Positions 53,139-62,731 of a stretch of DNA of 64,000 bases are shown here, piece after piece. The position numbers and the translations under genes are program-made. The stretch's first letter is position 1, and each line of letters starts with the position of its first letter. The stretch is from Lithodes maja. Its lineage: Eukaryota; Arthropoda; Malacostraca; Decapoda; Lithodidae. Under the pieces are notes generated by a model. It was not told the origin of the DNA and did not search any database. It saw only the letters and a program-made list of their open reading frames with translations. Location of the stretch: positions 62,001 through 126,000 of the forward strand of contig JBAKBP010003158.1 in NCBI GenBank assembly GCA_037953745.1, written 5' to 3'.

Positions 53139-53702
53139 CAGTGGGCCGCACAAGGGTGCGGTTACCTAAGTCCGAGACATGCGCGCACCCTTGTAAAACG
53201 CACCCTTGGAGCTTAAGAACCTATGGGAAATTCACTATGTAGTCCGGGGACTCCTCAAACTTACCCTTTTTTCGCCCAATAACCCCTGAAAAACATGAAC
53301 TAAGGAAAGAATACCTGCACAGTATAGAAATGTGATTAGATATTAGATAGAATAGGGGTATTACACTCACTTTGGATGGTTTATGTATGCGTGGAGGTTG
53401 GGATGTTGGTCTTACTGAGGAGCCTCGGACCCTCAGTAAGACCAACATCCCAACCTCCACGCATACATAAACCATCCAAAGTGAGTGTAATATCCATATT
53501 CTATCTAATATCTAATCACATTTCTATACTGTACAGGTATTCTTTCCTTAGTTCATGTTTTTCAGGGGTTATTGGGCGAAAAAAACGCACGCTTTGCTTT
53601 TTTCGCTTTTTTTTCGCACCCTTGGATTAAGCACCACACGGACATCTGCCGCACGGTTGGAGAATCGCACCCTTTTAGTGCGCACCCTTGCGGGGCCGAC
53701 TG
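53139..53702. mobile_element. Palindromic TA-flanked element (pogo/Tc1-mariner type)
   Basis: 564 bp, flanked by TA (53137-53138 and 53703-53704); DIRS C has the empty site GTTGATGTATTAATG. Ends are CAGTGGGCCGCAC and, inverted, CAGTCGGCCCCGC. CAGT ends with TA duplication are typical of pogo/Tigger-like elements. The middle is a nearly perfect hairpin with arms of about 180-200 bp meeting at about 53420, so the same open frame is read on both strands. It contains several copies of GCACCCTTG. No transposase. Confidence 0.85.
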
Positions 53703-53724
53703 TATTAAGGATTTTGGTTTACTT

Positions 53725-54090
53725 GATATGTCAGTGAAGGAAGTATGACGCCTGAATCAGCGTCTGGTCAAAGATCCACACAAGTACATCCACGATATGA
53801 TGGAAAGCTTATTGGATAGTTATTCTTATTTTCTTTTTGTTTTTATTTTTTTACAAAGTTTTTTCGTAGTGAGAACCCAATTCATAATGACTGAAGCCAT
53901 GAGTGAGGTCGCGTGGGCTCATGATGAAGGCTCCTCAGATTTTAAATGCTCTGCGCGGTAGATTCAAACTACGGCGGATTAGTGTTTGAAGAGGATGCCT
54001 TATGTAATAGGCATGTTCGTCAATGATTACGGGGCCACTACTAAATATTAGGTTTTCTTTATCTCCTTACAGGAGTCAAACCTATAATTT
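53725..54090 (-). repeat. Right terminal inverted repeat of DIRS D
   Basis: Inverted copy of the left repeat (38556-38872), with an additional outer block GGGGCCACTACTAAATATTA to CCTATAATTT that is mirrored in the ICR. Confidence 0.9.
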
Positions 54091-54689
54091 AGGTATATGG
54101 AATCCTTATACTGTACTCATGTATAATCCACTGTGGGAGAATAATGTTGATCACATTTATATAATCCGATATTAAGACACCTAGCTTGTTCAGCAAAATA
54201 ACCCTCCAATGGTGCTTGGTACGCCATTATCCGTGGGAATGCTTCAGCTGCCTTGTTACCATGGTAACGTTTACATAAACGTAAACGTTACCCTGGTAAC
54301 AAGGCAGCTTTATTTACAAGCCACTGGCGGACCGGTCACTGTGGTTTGTGAGAGACTGGTCACCGACCGAAATTTTGGGCTCTTAGGTCGCTGTCTACAA
54401 ACGCACCCCAGGTAACCTCCCGTGTTACCAAAAAAAGCGTTACCTAACCCATATGTTTACATGTTAAAGGTACCTTGGTGTTCTGGGGATTTCCACAAAG
54501 TCCACTTTTTCTCCATAGAAGCTTATGTTTTAATAATTAAATCAATTATAAAGGTTATTTGACATGTGCAATGAGTTGATTTGCCCATTGCAACAACTCT
54601 TACCTCTGAATAAATATTTTCTTTAGGCTAGTTAAGGAGAGAGAGTCACAGCAGTAGCCGACATTTTTCGATCGAAGCTCTGAAATCCT
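54091..54689. other. Unassigned sequence with a strong foldback
   Basis: 54246-54309 forms a hairpin with 29-base arms, one mismatch and a 6-base loop. 54325-54412 carries sequence related in inverted orientation to 37612-37690. Nothing coding is recognised. Confidence 0.55.
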
Positions 54690-55475
54690 GCCATCATATT
54701 TCTCACCTCACACAATAACTACACATTTTTAATGGTCTACTCTTCACTCAACGACCATATCTACCTCTGGTATGCATAACAACTTGGGTAGGCCATATAT
54801 TTGCAGAGATATGAGCATCGGTAAATGGCGAAAATTGTAACTTCGGAATTCCCGCATAACTCGCCGTCTTATTATTTCTCACCTCACACAATAACTACAC
54901 AATGTAGGGTGTTCTAGTCTTCACCCAACGCACAGCAACGATCATATCTACCTCTGGTAGACATAAACACTTGGTTATGCCATTTATTTGCAGAGATATG
55001 AGCATCGGTAAATTACGAAAGTCGGGAGTAAAGATTCGGCGACCGGGATAGCCTAGTCACATTTTCCACACAATGACAACACACACAAACACACTCACTC
55101 GACAGCCAAACAATAACATAAGTGTGTTTCGGTAATTATTCTCATCTCACACATTAACTACACAATGTAGAGTGTTCTAGTCATCACCCAATGCACGGGA
55201 ACGATCATATCTACCTCCGGTATGCATAAAAACTTTGTTAGGCCATATATTTGCAGAGATATGAGCATCGGTAAATGACGAAAATCGGAATTTCGGAATT
55301 CCCGCCTAACTCGCCGTCTTATATTTCTCACCTCACACAATAACTACACAATGTAGGGTGTTCTAGTCTTCACCCAACGCACAGCAACGATCATATCTAC
55401 CTCTGGTAGGCATAAACACTTGGTTAGGCCATATATTTGCAGAGATATGAGCATCGGTAAATTACGAAAGTCGTG
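54690..55475 (+). repeat. Degenerate tandem repeat (satellite-like, unit about 155-185 bp)
   Basis: Four related monomers start with TTCTCACCTCACACAATAAC or a variant (about 54700, 54868, 55138 and 55325). Each contains ATCATATCTACCTC and TTTGCAGAGATATGAGCATC. A spacer of about 110 bp separates monomers 2 and 3. Monomers 2 and 4 are the most alike. A GATA microsatellite follows at about 55507-55526. Confidence 0.85.
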
Positions 55476-55543
55476 GCCACCCCTTCGGGGATCACGGCGT
55501 CAGGCAATAGATAGATAGATAGATATATATTTATATATTTATA

Positions 55544-55866
55544 TATTTATTAGTGGCCCCTCCATCATTGACGATTATGCCTATTACATAAGGCATCCTC
55601 TTCAAACACTCATTTACCGTAGTTTGAATCTACCGCGCAGAGCATAAAAAATTGAGGAGCCTTCATCATGAGTGCACGCAACGTCACTCATGGTTCGTCA
55701 TTATGAAATTGGGTACTTACTACGAAAAAACTTCGTAAAAAATAACAAATAAAAAGAAAATAAGAATAACTAATCATAAGCTTTCCATAACTTCGTGGAT
55801 GTACTTGTGTGGATCTTTGACCAGACGCTGACTTCAGGCGTCATTCTTCCTTCACTGACATATCTG
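55544..55866 (+). repeat. Left terminal repeat of DIRS E
   Basis: Matches the left repeats of C and D. It extends to CACTGACATATC, the complement of the GATATGTCAGTG that starts the right repeat in D, and so defines the inner edge of the terminal repeat. Confidence 0.85.
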
Positions 55867-57498
55867 CGCTCAACCTGCCCTGACGTGTCTCCCCACGCTC
55901 CGCTCGTTCCGCATTTGCTGCGTCCCTCGTGAGTTTTTTCTCCTTTGTTTACTCTGGGATGTATCGAGTAAGGTTAGGATATGCGTAGCAGGAGTGTCAT
56001 GGGCGGGCTGCCCGCAGTTCAGTGTATTTGGGTCGTGTGTTTGGGACGCCTATTTCGGGCGTACCCTCGTGGTCCCGTGGTGGACGCGTGAAACGTTTTC
56101 GCGGCTAGCTAGCCTAGTTATTTAGTTGGCTTTAACGATGCGTTATTAGGCTTCTTTTTATCTTTCTGATGAAGTTGCCTTATTTGTTTGTTTTCTGACG
56201 TTCCTAGCGTATTTTTCTTCACTTAGTGAAGTTTTTTCTAGGTCCCGTGTCAGTGCTTCCCTCTCCCGGGTTTATTTCTTCGAGGTGTGTTGGCGGCTGT
56301 TCCTGTTGTAATATAATTCAGTGCTTTTATTTTTATTACGACATGTTTAAGCGATACTCCGTCTGCTTAGGCCTAGCCAGCCTCTCGTAGCTTTTTTACA
56401 TGTGCAAGTGTTATTGATTTATTGTATAAATATGTACTACTGTGTCATGTGTGTTCTGGATAAGTTGTGTATTGGCTTATTCCAGGCACTATTTGTGTAC
56501 CTCCGATGGCATCTGGTTGGTGTGGGTTACCGTTTCCGGCGGGGTTTCTCGATTGCTCCATGAAAATCCGGCTGGTTCTCAGATTGCGTCTGGCGGGTGT
56601 GGGTTGCCTTTTCCGGCAGGTTTTCTCGATTGCACCGAGAAAATCCGGCTGGTTGCCGAGTTTTAATCACGCGTGGTTAAAATAGGCTTGTTTCCCCCGG
56701 CGAGTGGTGGCTTGAGGGCTCTCCAGAACTGCGTCTCTGTAGTGGGGCCTGTATTCAGGTTTACTGTGGGTTTCCCGGCGGAATGGCTTTACCCGATTCA
56801 ACTAGGGGTTCATGCGGACACCTGTTGACTATAGTTTTTCCCTGTTTTGCAAAGCCGTTAAAAAACTGGGCTGTTTTGTTTAATTAGTCTTTCCACCCCG
56901 GCGATCTTTTGCAAAGAAGTGGGGATAGGAACAATTGGGGTTAACTTTTCTATTAATTTTCACCCGGCGGTTGAACCTCGGGAGGGTGGGAATCACGGAT
57001 TTGCTATTCGGTAGGATTAGCCAAACAATTGAGGGATACAATTGGGTATCGAGACATTCAACTTACGGCGATCTTTGAAGGCTTCGAGAGGAGTCGGATC
57101 TAATGATGAAGATGGGCTTAACCTGGTTAACTGCGTTATAATAAGGAGGCCGGCGTCTTATTATGGGTTCCCGGTGAACTTTTTATCACAGGGAAGACTG
57201 CGTCATTTATAAAGAACTGCTCGTCTTTATAGCATGTCAGAGGATATTATTAAATCTTTTGGACACGTAAAGATATTCAAACAATCTTTACATATGAACC
57301 TACAGGGTAACGAGAGGTAATACTGGTGTATTACGTCTCGTTGACCGGCGGTTCATTAACACTTGTGTTAGAACATTTTGGGGTAACCTTATGAGCATTA
57401 ATTCCTGGAAATTTTCTTTTTTCCAGGGCGGAGTTCCGGCGGGTCCACAGAGGACCAAGTGAGGCCCGGGGGGAGTTAGCTTTTACCCAGTCTCTGCC
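55867..57498 (+). other. DIRS E leader, single copy
   Basis: Homologous to the leaders of C and D but without tandem duplication of the 1.68-kb unit. It has the CCCGGCG modules (56895, 56964, 57347 and others), a TTTTTCCAG acceptor-like site (57424) and a doubled CGGCTGGTT/TTTCTCGATTGC segment (56545-56660). No coding frame is conserved. Confidence 0.65.
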
Positions 57499-60173
57499 AT
57501 GGCTGCTCTAGCCCCTGTTTTTGCTCTTTGCTCAACGCCCTCATGTTCCGGGATCCCTATTTTTGCACATACTCTGTGCATTCGTTGTGTCAAATGCTTG
57601 GACCGATCAAGGGGTTTGTGGGTAACGAAGAATTGTACCTTTTGTATTTAGCTCAGTATTAAAGTATTACAGCACGACAATCTGGCCGCGGCGGTTGCAT
57701 TACGCGAGGTCAGACAACTTCTTACTAATTATGCTACTACAGTGGCTCATAAAGCACTGCAGTGTGATAACGTAATTCTATGGGACCGTTTGTTGGTTCA
57801 GCACCCCCCAATTAAACGTCCTCCTTCCTGTAGTAAAGTCAATAAGTCGGCAGAGACTGGGCTGGGTAAAGGGCTTCTTCCCTCTCCCGGCACATCTAAG
57901 AGACCGCGAGAGCCGTCTCCCCCGGCGACAGCTTCGGAGTCAAGATCTAGGTCCAGGTCACGGTCTCCTCTCAGAAAGCAGACACATAGTCACTCGACTT
58001 CACCTTCGCGGAAGAAGAGTAGGACAGACAAGACCAAGGACAGTTCTAGCGATACATCGAAGTCGAGGCAGAGTCACAAGTCTTCTAGGAAAGAGTCTCA
58101 TGCACGAAAGTCCTCCCGGCGTTCGCCGGAGCCTCGAACCTCGCTTTCTGCCTCTACTCCCGACATGTCTCATGTTCAATCTGACAGGTCGGAAGTGGAG
58201 TCAGAGACTGTGGTGGGGGATATACCGGCAGACAAGTTGTCCCCAAATATTATTCCCAGTTCCTATATTCTCACTTTAGATTTAGAGGGTTCTCCCGGCA
58301 GTGATAACCCGCTAGAGGGCTCGAGTGAGGGCTCAGTCATTGGGGTGGGGCCTGGCTCACAAGTGAGTTCCGGCCAAGACCGGGGAGTTTGGAGATACTC
58401 CCAGCCATGGAGGGACAGCTCACTTCCATCTCAGGCAACACAGGTAGTGGCTGACGTCCACCGGGACGCGGACACCCCATCTTCCATCCCTGACTTAACA
58501 TGGCAACATGAAGGGGTCCCAGCCTCGGCGGAATCCTCTCAGGAGGGACCGGAGGCAGGGGAGGAGGGTTCTATTATTTCTAAGGTGGGAATTCACGAGT
58601 CTAGTTCAGTCGTAGATAACTCTCAGAATAGGGATGCTTCACCTAATAGTTCTTCCTCTGCTCAATTTGTCACGGCGGATGAGATTAATGGGTTACTAGC
58701 GAGTGCTTTAACTAAGTTTTTTGGCCAGCAACCGGAGCCTCCTATAGTTGGTCTGGGAGCTTCCACGCCAACATCGACTGTCCGACCTCTGGCTACTTCC
58801 ATTGCTTTGACACAAATTCCACTCACTCCCCTTGTATCACCTACTATTGTTACTAGGCCAACTTCGGCGGCACTAACTACTTCCAATGTGCGAGTAGTAG
58901 CAGACATAAATCCTCCCCCGTTAGACAAAGCCCCGATCAGAAAAGCGGCTATGCCTCTCTTATACGGGCCAGACGATTCTTGGGTATCATTGGTACCAAC
59001 AAAGCTAGAGGTAGCACAGTCCACTATGTCAGGGGAGCTTCCGGTACCACGAGAGTGGGTAATCCAAGGGAATAAATCTAGGAAGTTAAGGGCTCTAGAT
59101 ATGCTGGGAAATGTACTTTATGTTAGTATTAAGGCCATCCCCAACTATTATCATCATGATTATTTTGTATTTCTTCTACACCTGCCCTACCCCCTGCGTC
59201 AGCTTCAAAACTGTTTTCGGACTGGACAAAACATGACGGGTTCAATGATATCAAAGCGCTGTCGGCTCTAACACCTGAGTTAGGTTTAAAGACATTCACA
59301 GACTCAGCCGCGAATCCAGTTTTGACGGTGGAGCAGTTGGGTCCAGGACCTTGGGTGGACTGGGAAGTCGAGGCGCAAAACTTTGCAACTACATTCACTT
59401 CTAAAGCTTCTCACCAAATTCCACAAGAAAGCCATTCTTGGTTCTCTCTCCCGGTATACTCTGCCGGCGGAGTTCCCTCTGCTCTATTTGCTTTTTTAGC
59501 TGCCCCTAAAATTAATCTATGCGAGCTTAAAGATCCCTTTTCTACACCTTCCACTGCTCACCTCGACCGGGAGTTTAGGCTACGGGGAAAGGCGTATAGA
59601 CTATTTTCTCAGTATATAGTTACGCAACAGGTAGCAAAGTCAATGCTAAGATCTGCTCAGGCTATCGCGGACACAGAAGTCCGAAAGGCGATCGAACTGT
59701 CTAGACGCTTGCTTCTCCAGACTTCGATACAGTCACTGGGAGATATACGCACGGCCTTGTTAAAGGCGGTGCGGGCAAGACAAGATCTAAGGATGTCTCT
59801 AGTCCGAAAGCTCCCGGATAGGATTGCAAATCAAGTAATAATGTCCCCAGTTCTTACTGCCTCTTTAATGTCCCCGGAGGTGTGGAGGATGGTGTTTAAC
59901 ATGGCTCAGGCCTTGAAGCACAGTCCCGCCCCGTCTAAGAAACCTGCTTTCACTTTTACCAAGCCCAAACCAGTCGCTAAAGCTCAGTATAGCGGGGCAA
60001 AATCCTTTCATTTGCCTAAATCCTCTTCCACCCAAGGTCAGTACAGATACAAGCAAGGAAAGTCTTCAGGTAATCATAAAGGACAGAGGTATCAAAGGCC
60101 GGGCCAGGGCCCGTCTCCGGCCAAACCCGGCCAGTCGTCTAAACTTACACCACCACCACCACCAAAAAACTAG
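57499..60173 (+). pseudogene. DIRS E gag-like ORF, with one stop and one frameshift
   Basis: I choose the ATG at 57499 because the block from it (MAALAPVFALC) is conserved in C and D. A Cys/His-rich segment follows (CIRCVKCLDRS, KNCTFC), then an in-frame TAG at 57649-57651. The same frame stays open to 59271. Residues about 150-215 form an arginine-serine domain (SRSRSRSPLRK, SRKKSR, HKSSRKESHARKSSRR). A frameshift between about 59110 and 59200 moves the reading to 59322-60173, which is helical (LDREFRLRGKAYRLFSQY) and ends in a basic, Pro/Gln-rich tail and PPPPPKN. Gag of DIRS elements is poorly conserved; the call rests on position and on matches to D. Confidence 0.75.
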
Positions 60174-60174
60174 G

Positions 60175-62097
60175 GTCTCCCTCACTCCCAGGGCCAATCT
60201 TCCGGCGGGTGGATCAGAGGGTAGTCCAGCCGGCGAACCCTTGTCTGCTAACTGGGTCGTTCCGGGCGAATCATCGCGCATGGCCTTTAAACACATGGGC
60301 GAGGATGGTGGCACGCAAAGGCATCACCTGGCAGTGGCTCCGGCGACCTCGCTTACGTCAGCCGACAAAGGCAAATTTGTTTCATTAGAGGTGGAGTCAC
60401 TGATCCAAGAGATGGTGGCCAAGAATGTTTTCATCCCGGTTCCTCAAAATTACCCAGTTTTTACATCCAAACTTTTTCTGGTACCCAAAAGGGACAGTGT
60501 TCAGATGAGGCCGGTCGTAGACCTGTCTTATCTGAACCTCCACATTCACAACGTGTCCTTCCGGATGCTGACAGTGAATCAAATCAGGCTAACACTTCCG
60601 CCGGAAGGGTGGATGTGTTCTTTAGACCTGACGGACGCGTATTGGCACGTCCCGGTAAACAAACGGTTTCAACGTTTTCTGGCCTTAAGAATCATGCATC
60701 AGACTTATGTCTTTCAGAGGATGCCGTTCGGTTTAAACCTAGCACCTCGCATATTCACGAAATTAGTCCGGCAAGCCCTGATGCCCTTGTTGCAACAAGG
60801 GATCAGGATTTTGTGGTATCTAGACGACTGGCTGGTGGTGGCGGAGACGGAACAGTTATGCATCAATCATGTCATCAACATAACATTAAATCATGTAAAA
60901 TCTCTAGGATTCAAGGTAAACCTGGTAAAGTCAAACCTTGTTCCCTCATGAGTGGTCCAGTGGATAGGGCTGGTCTGGGACACAGCTGCTCTCACTCTGA
61001 GTCAGAGTGTGGACAATCGAAACAGGTTTCGCAAGAAACTGTTTCGGTTTCTTCACAGTCTGACTACGACACAGAGAGTCTGGGAATCTCTGGTCGGCTC
61101 TCTCAACTGGATTCAACTAACTGTAAAGTTGGGCCGGTTGAAAGTCAAACGTTTAATTTTGGAGGGCAACAAATTTTGTCCACTATTGCCGGCGGAAACA
61201 TTATGGCCCATCCCAAAATTAATACACACCTTACTAGCGGTCTGGGCGAAGAGGGAAACATTGCACTCAGTCATGTCATGGACCTCTCCTCCACCGACGG
61301 TATGGGTGGACACGGATGCGTCAGGCACGATAGGTTGGGGCTTTCAGTCAAACCAAGGGCATCAGGGTCAAGGGCTTTGGTCCCATTCAGAATCCTCCCA
61401 CATAAATGTCAAAGAGTTACTAGTCCCCTTGTATTTCCTTCAGGCTCACGGCTTTTCTTTGCGGGGCAAATCAGTGGCCTTCAGGATGGACAATCTGAAT
61501 GCGGTTCACTGCGTTCAGAAACAGGGGTCAACGCGATCTCGGAGGTTGCTAAACGTGTCAGAAAAGATTTTTGTACTAGCCGACAAGCTGGACATTCAGC
61601 TTCACGCTTCTTATCTCCCCGGCGTAGCGAACGTTTGGGCAGACGCTCTGTCTCAGAGACAGAGCACAACAGTAGAATGGGCACTCAAGCAACACATTTT
61701 CGACCTAATGATTGCGAAGCCTTACCGTCCACAAGTGGATCTATTTGCGTCCGAGGAGACTCACAAACTCCCGCTGTACCTAACCCGCCGGACAACCACG
61801 CCGGCGGGAGGACCCGACGCACTGGTGACAGACTGGAACATGTGGAGTTCCATTTATCTGTTTCCGCCGCCAGACGCTTCTCTGATGTGCCAAGTAGTAA
61901 ACAAACTACAGGATTATCGGGGCGTAGTCTCGGTAATCGCGCCCCTGTGGCCAGCGCAGGCGTGGTACCAGCAATTAAAAACGTGGTGCCCGAACCCGGT
62001 GTCGCTCCCGGTCGGGTATTTCCACTTAGACACGATTGGCAACCTAGAGACCTCGCTGACTTTTGCATTATGGACATTCAGGAGGCCAAATGGCTAG
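60175..62097 (+). pseudogene. DIRS E reverse transcriptase/RNase H, one in-frame stop
   Basis: The frame with RT motifs begins before 60241 (a TTG there is not a proven start). RT: LFLVPKRDSVQMRPVVDLS, SLDLTDAYWHVPV, QRMPFGLNLAP and catalytic WYLDDWLVV. A single TGA at 60949-60951 (after SNLVPS) interrupts it; the frame then continues into RNase H with VDTDASGTIGWGF, KELLVPLYF, FRMDNLNAV and VANVWADALSQ. The N-terminal 80 residues look out of phase with usual DIRS RT starts (a GITWQWLRRP segment lies in another frame), suggesting a second lesion. It ends at 62097. Confidence 0.85.
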
Positions 62098-62731
62098 CTC
62101 CGTATGGTAGAAACGTGACCGATAAATTCATGAATCAATACACATAATCTACTAAAAGACAGTATCATTCGCATTGGCAGTCTTTCACTTCTTGGATACT
62201 CAGAACAGAACAATCCGTGCCTTTGGTGGCTTTGGTTTTTAATTATTTAAACTATCTGTTTGAGCAGAAACGTCTATCTGTAGTAACGTTAAAAAATCAC
62301 TTAACAGCAATTAGGATGCCATTCTTTGACCTTACAGGTCTAACCATACCATTAGCGGAGGAAACAGGTTTCATGAGGGCATGTTTTAAACTCCGCCCAC
62401 CTCCCCGTCAGCTCATGCCTACCTGGTCTCTGGACAAAGCGTTGTCATTACTTCATTCCCGGCGGTACCAAAATACTGCAGATTTTTACTTACTTTTAAA
62501 AAGGGCAGTATTCCTTATGGCTTTGGCTACCGGGAACAGGGTGTCTGAGCTGGCGGCGATGAGCAACACACCTAATTGCATCAGGTTTGGTAGGCTCAAT
62601 GATTGTATTCATATTGCCCCTTCCCCGGGGTTCATCGCCAAGAATGAACACAGTGATCATGTGTTTTCAGAGTTCACGGTGCCAGCGTTGGAAAGGGGAA
62701 AGGTGCACCATAATTTATGTCCAGTGCATGC
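60609..62731 (+). pseudogene. DIRS E recombinase ORF overlapping RT/RNase H, truncated
   Basis: A frame in the -1 phase relative to RT is open from 60609 to a TAA at 62145-62147 and again to 62731. Its first 480 codons overprint RT/RNase H. The recombinase domain begins at about DLADFCIMDIQEAKW (62053), has a TAA in place of CAG after NQYT, then LSVVTLKNHLTAIR, FKLRPPPRQLMP and the arginine box TGNRVSELAAMS. Homology stops at CCAGTGCATGC where the LTR begins, before HxxR and the tyrosine. Inactive. Confidence 0.83.

Larger units (their letters stand above)
38556..54090 (+). mobile_element. DIRS element D with fourfold leader array and several insertions
   Basis: Left end AATTTATTAGTGGCCCC at 38556; right end CCTATAATTT at about 54090. 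Sense order: left terminal repeat, leader with a tandem array (39858-49610), gag remnant, recombinase, poly(G) tract, ICR (52989-53096) and right terminal repeat (53725-54090). Later insertions occupy 46480-46969, 47008-49540 and 53139-53702. RT and RNase H are deleted and the recombinase lacks its tyrosine, so the copy is dead or non-autonomous. Both ends are present. Confidence 0.88.
55544..62731 (+). mobile_element. DIRS element E, most complete coding copy, 3' end cut by an LTR
   Basis: Left end ATTTATTAGTGGCCCC at 55544, left terminal repeat to 55866, a single-copy leader (55867-57498), gag, RT/RNase H and recombinase. The 3' part, including the end of the recombinase, ICR and right terminal repeat, is missing because an LTR begins at 62732. 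Each ORF has one or two disabling changes. Sequence similarity to C and D is clear but lower than between C and D. Confidence 0.9.

Noticed and set aside
53221..53630. Two similar ORFs on opposite strands (MVYVCVEVGML)
   Set aside because: They are the two arms of one hairpin element read from each side.
57742..59271. SR-type splicing factor host gene
   Set aside because: The RS-rich protein sits between the DIRS leader and RT, and parts match the gag remnant in D, so it is an element gag.
60949..60951. Conserved readthrough stop inside DIRS RT
   Set aside because: A also has a stop nearby (about 3159), but at a different codon on alignment, so these look like independent mutations.
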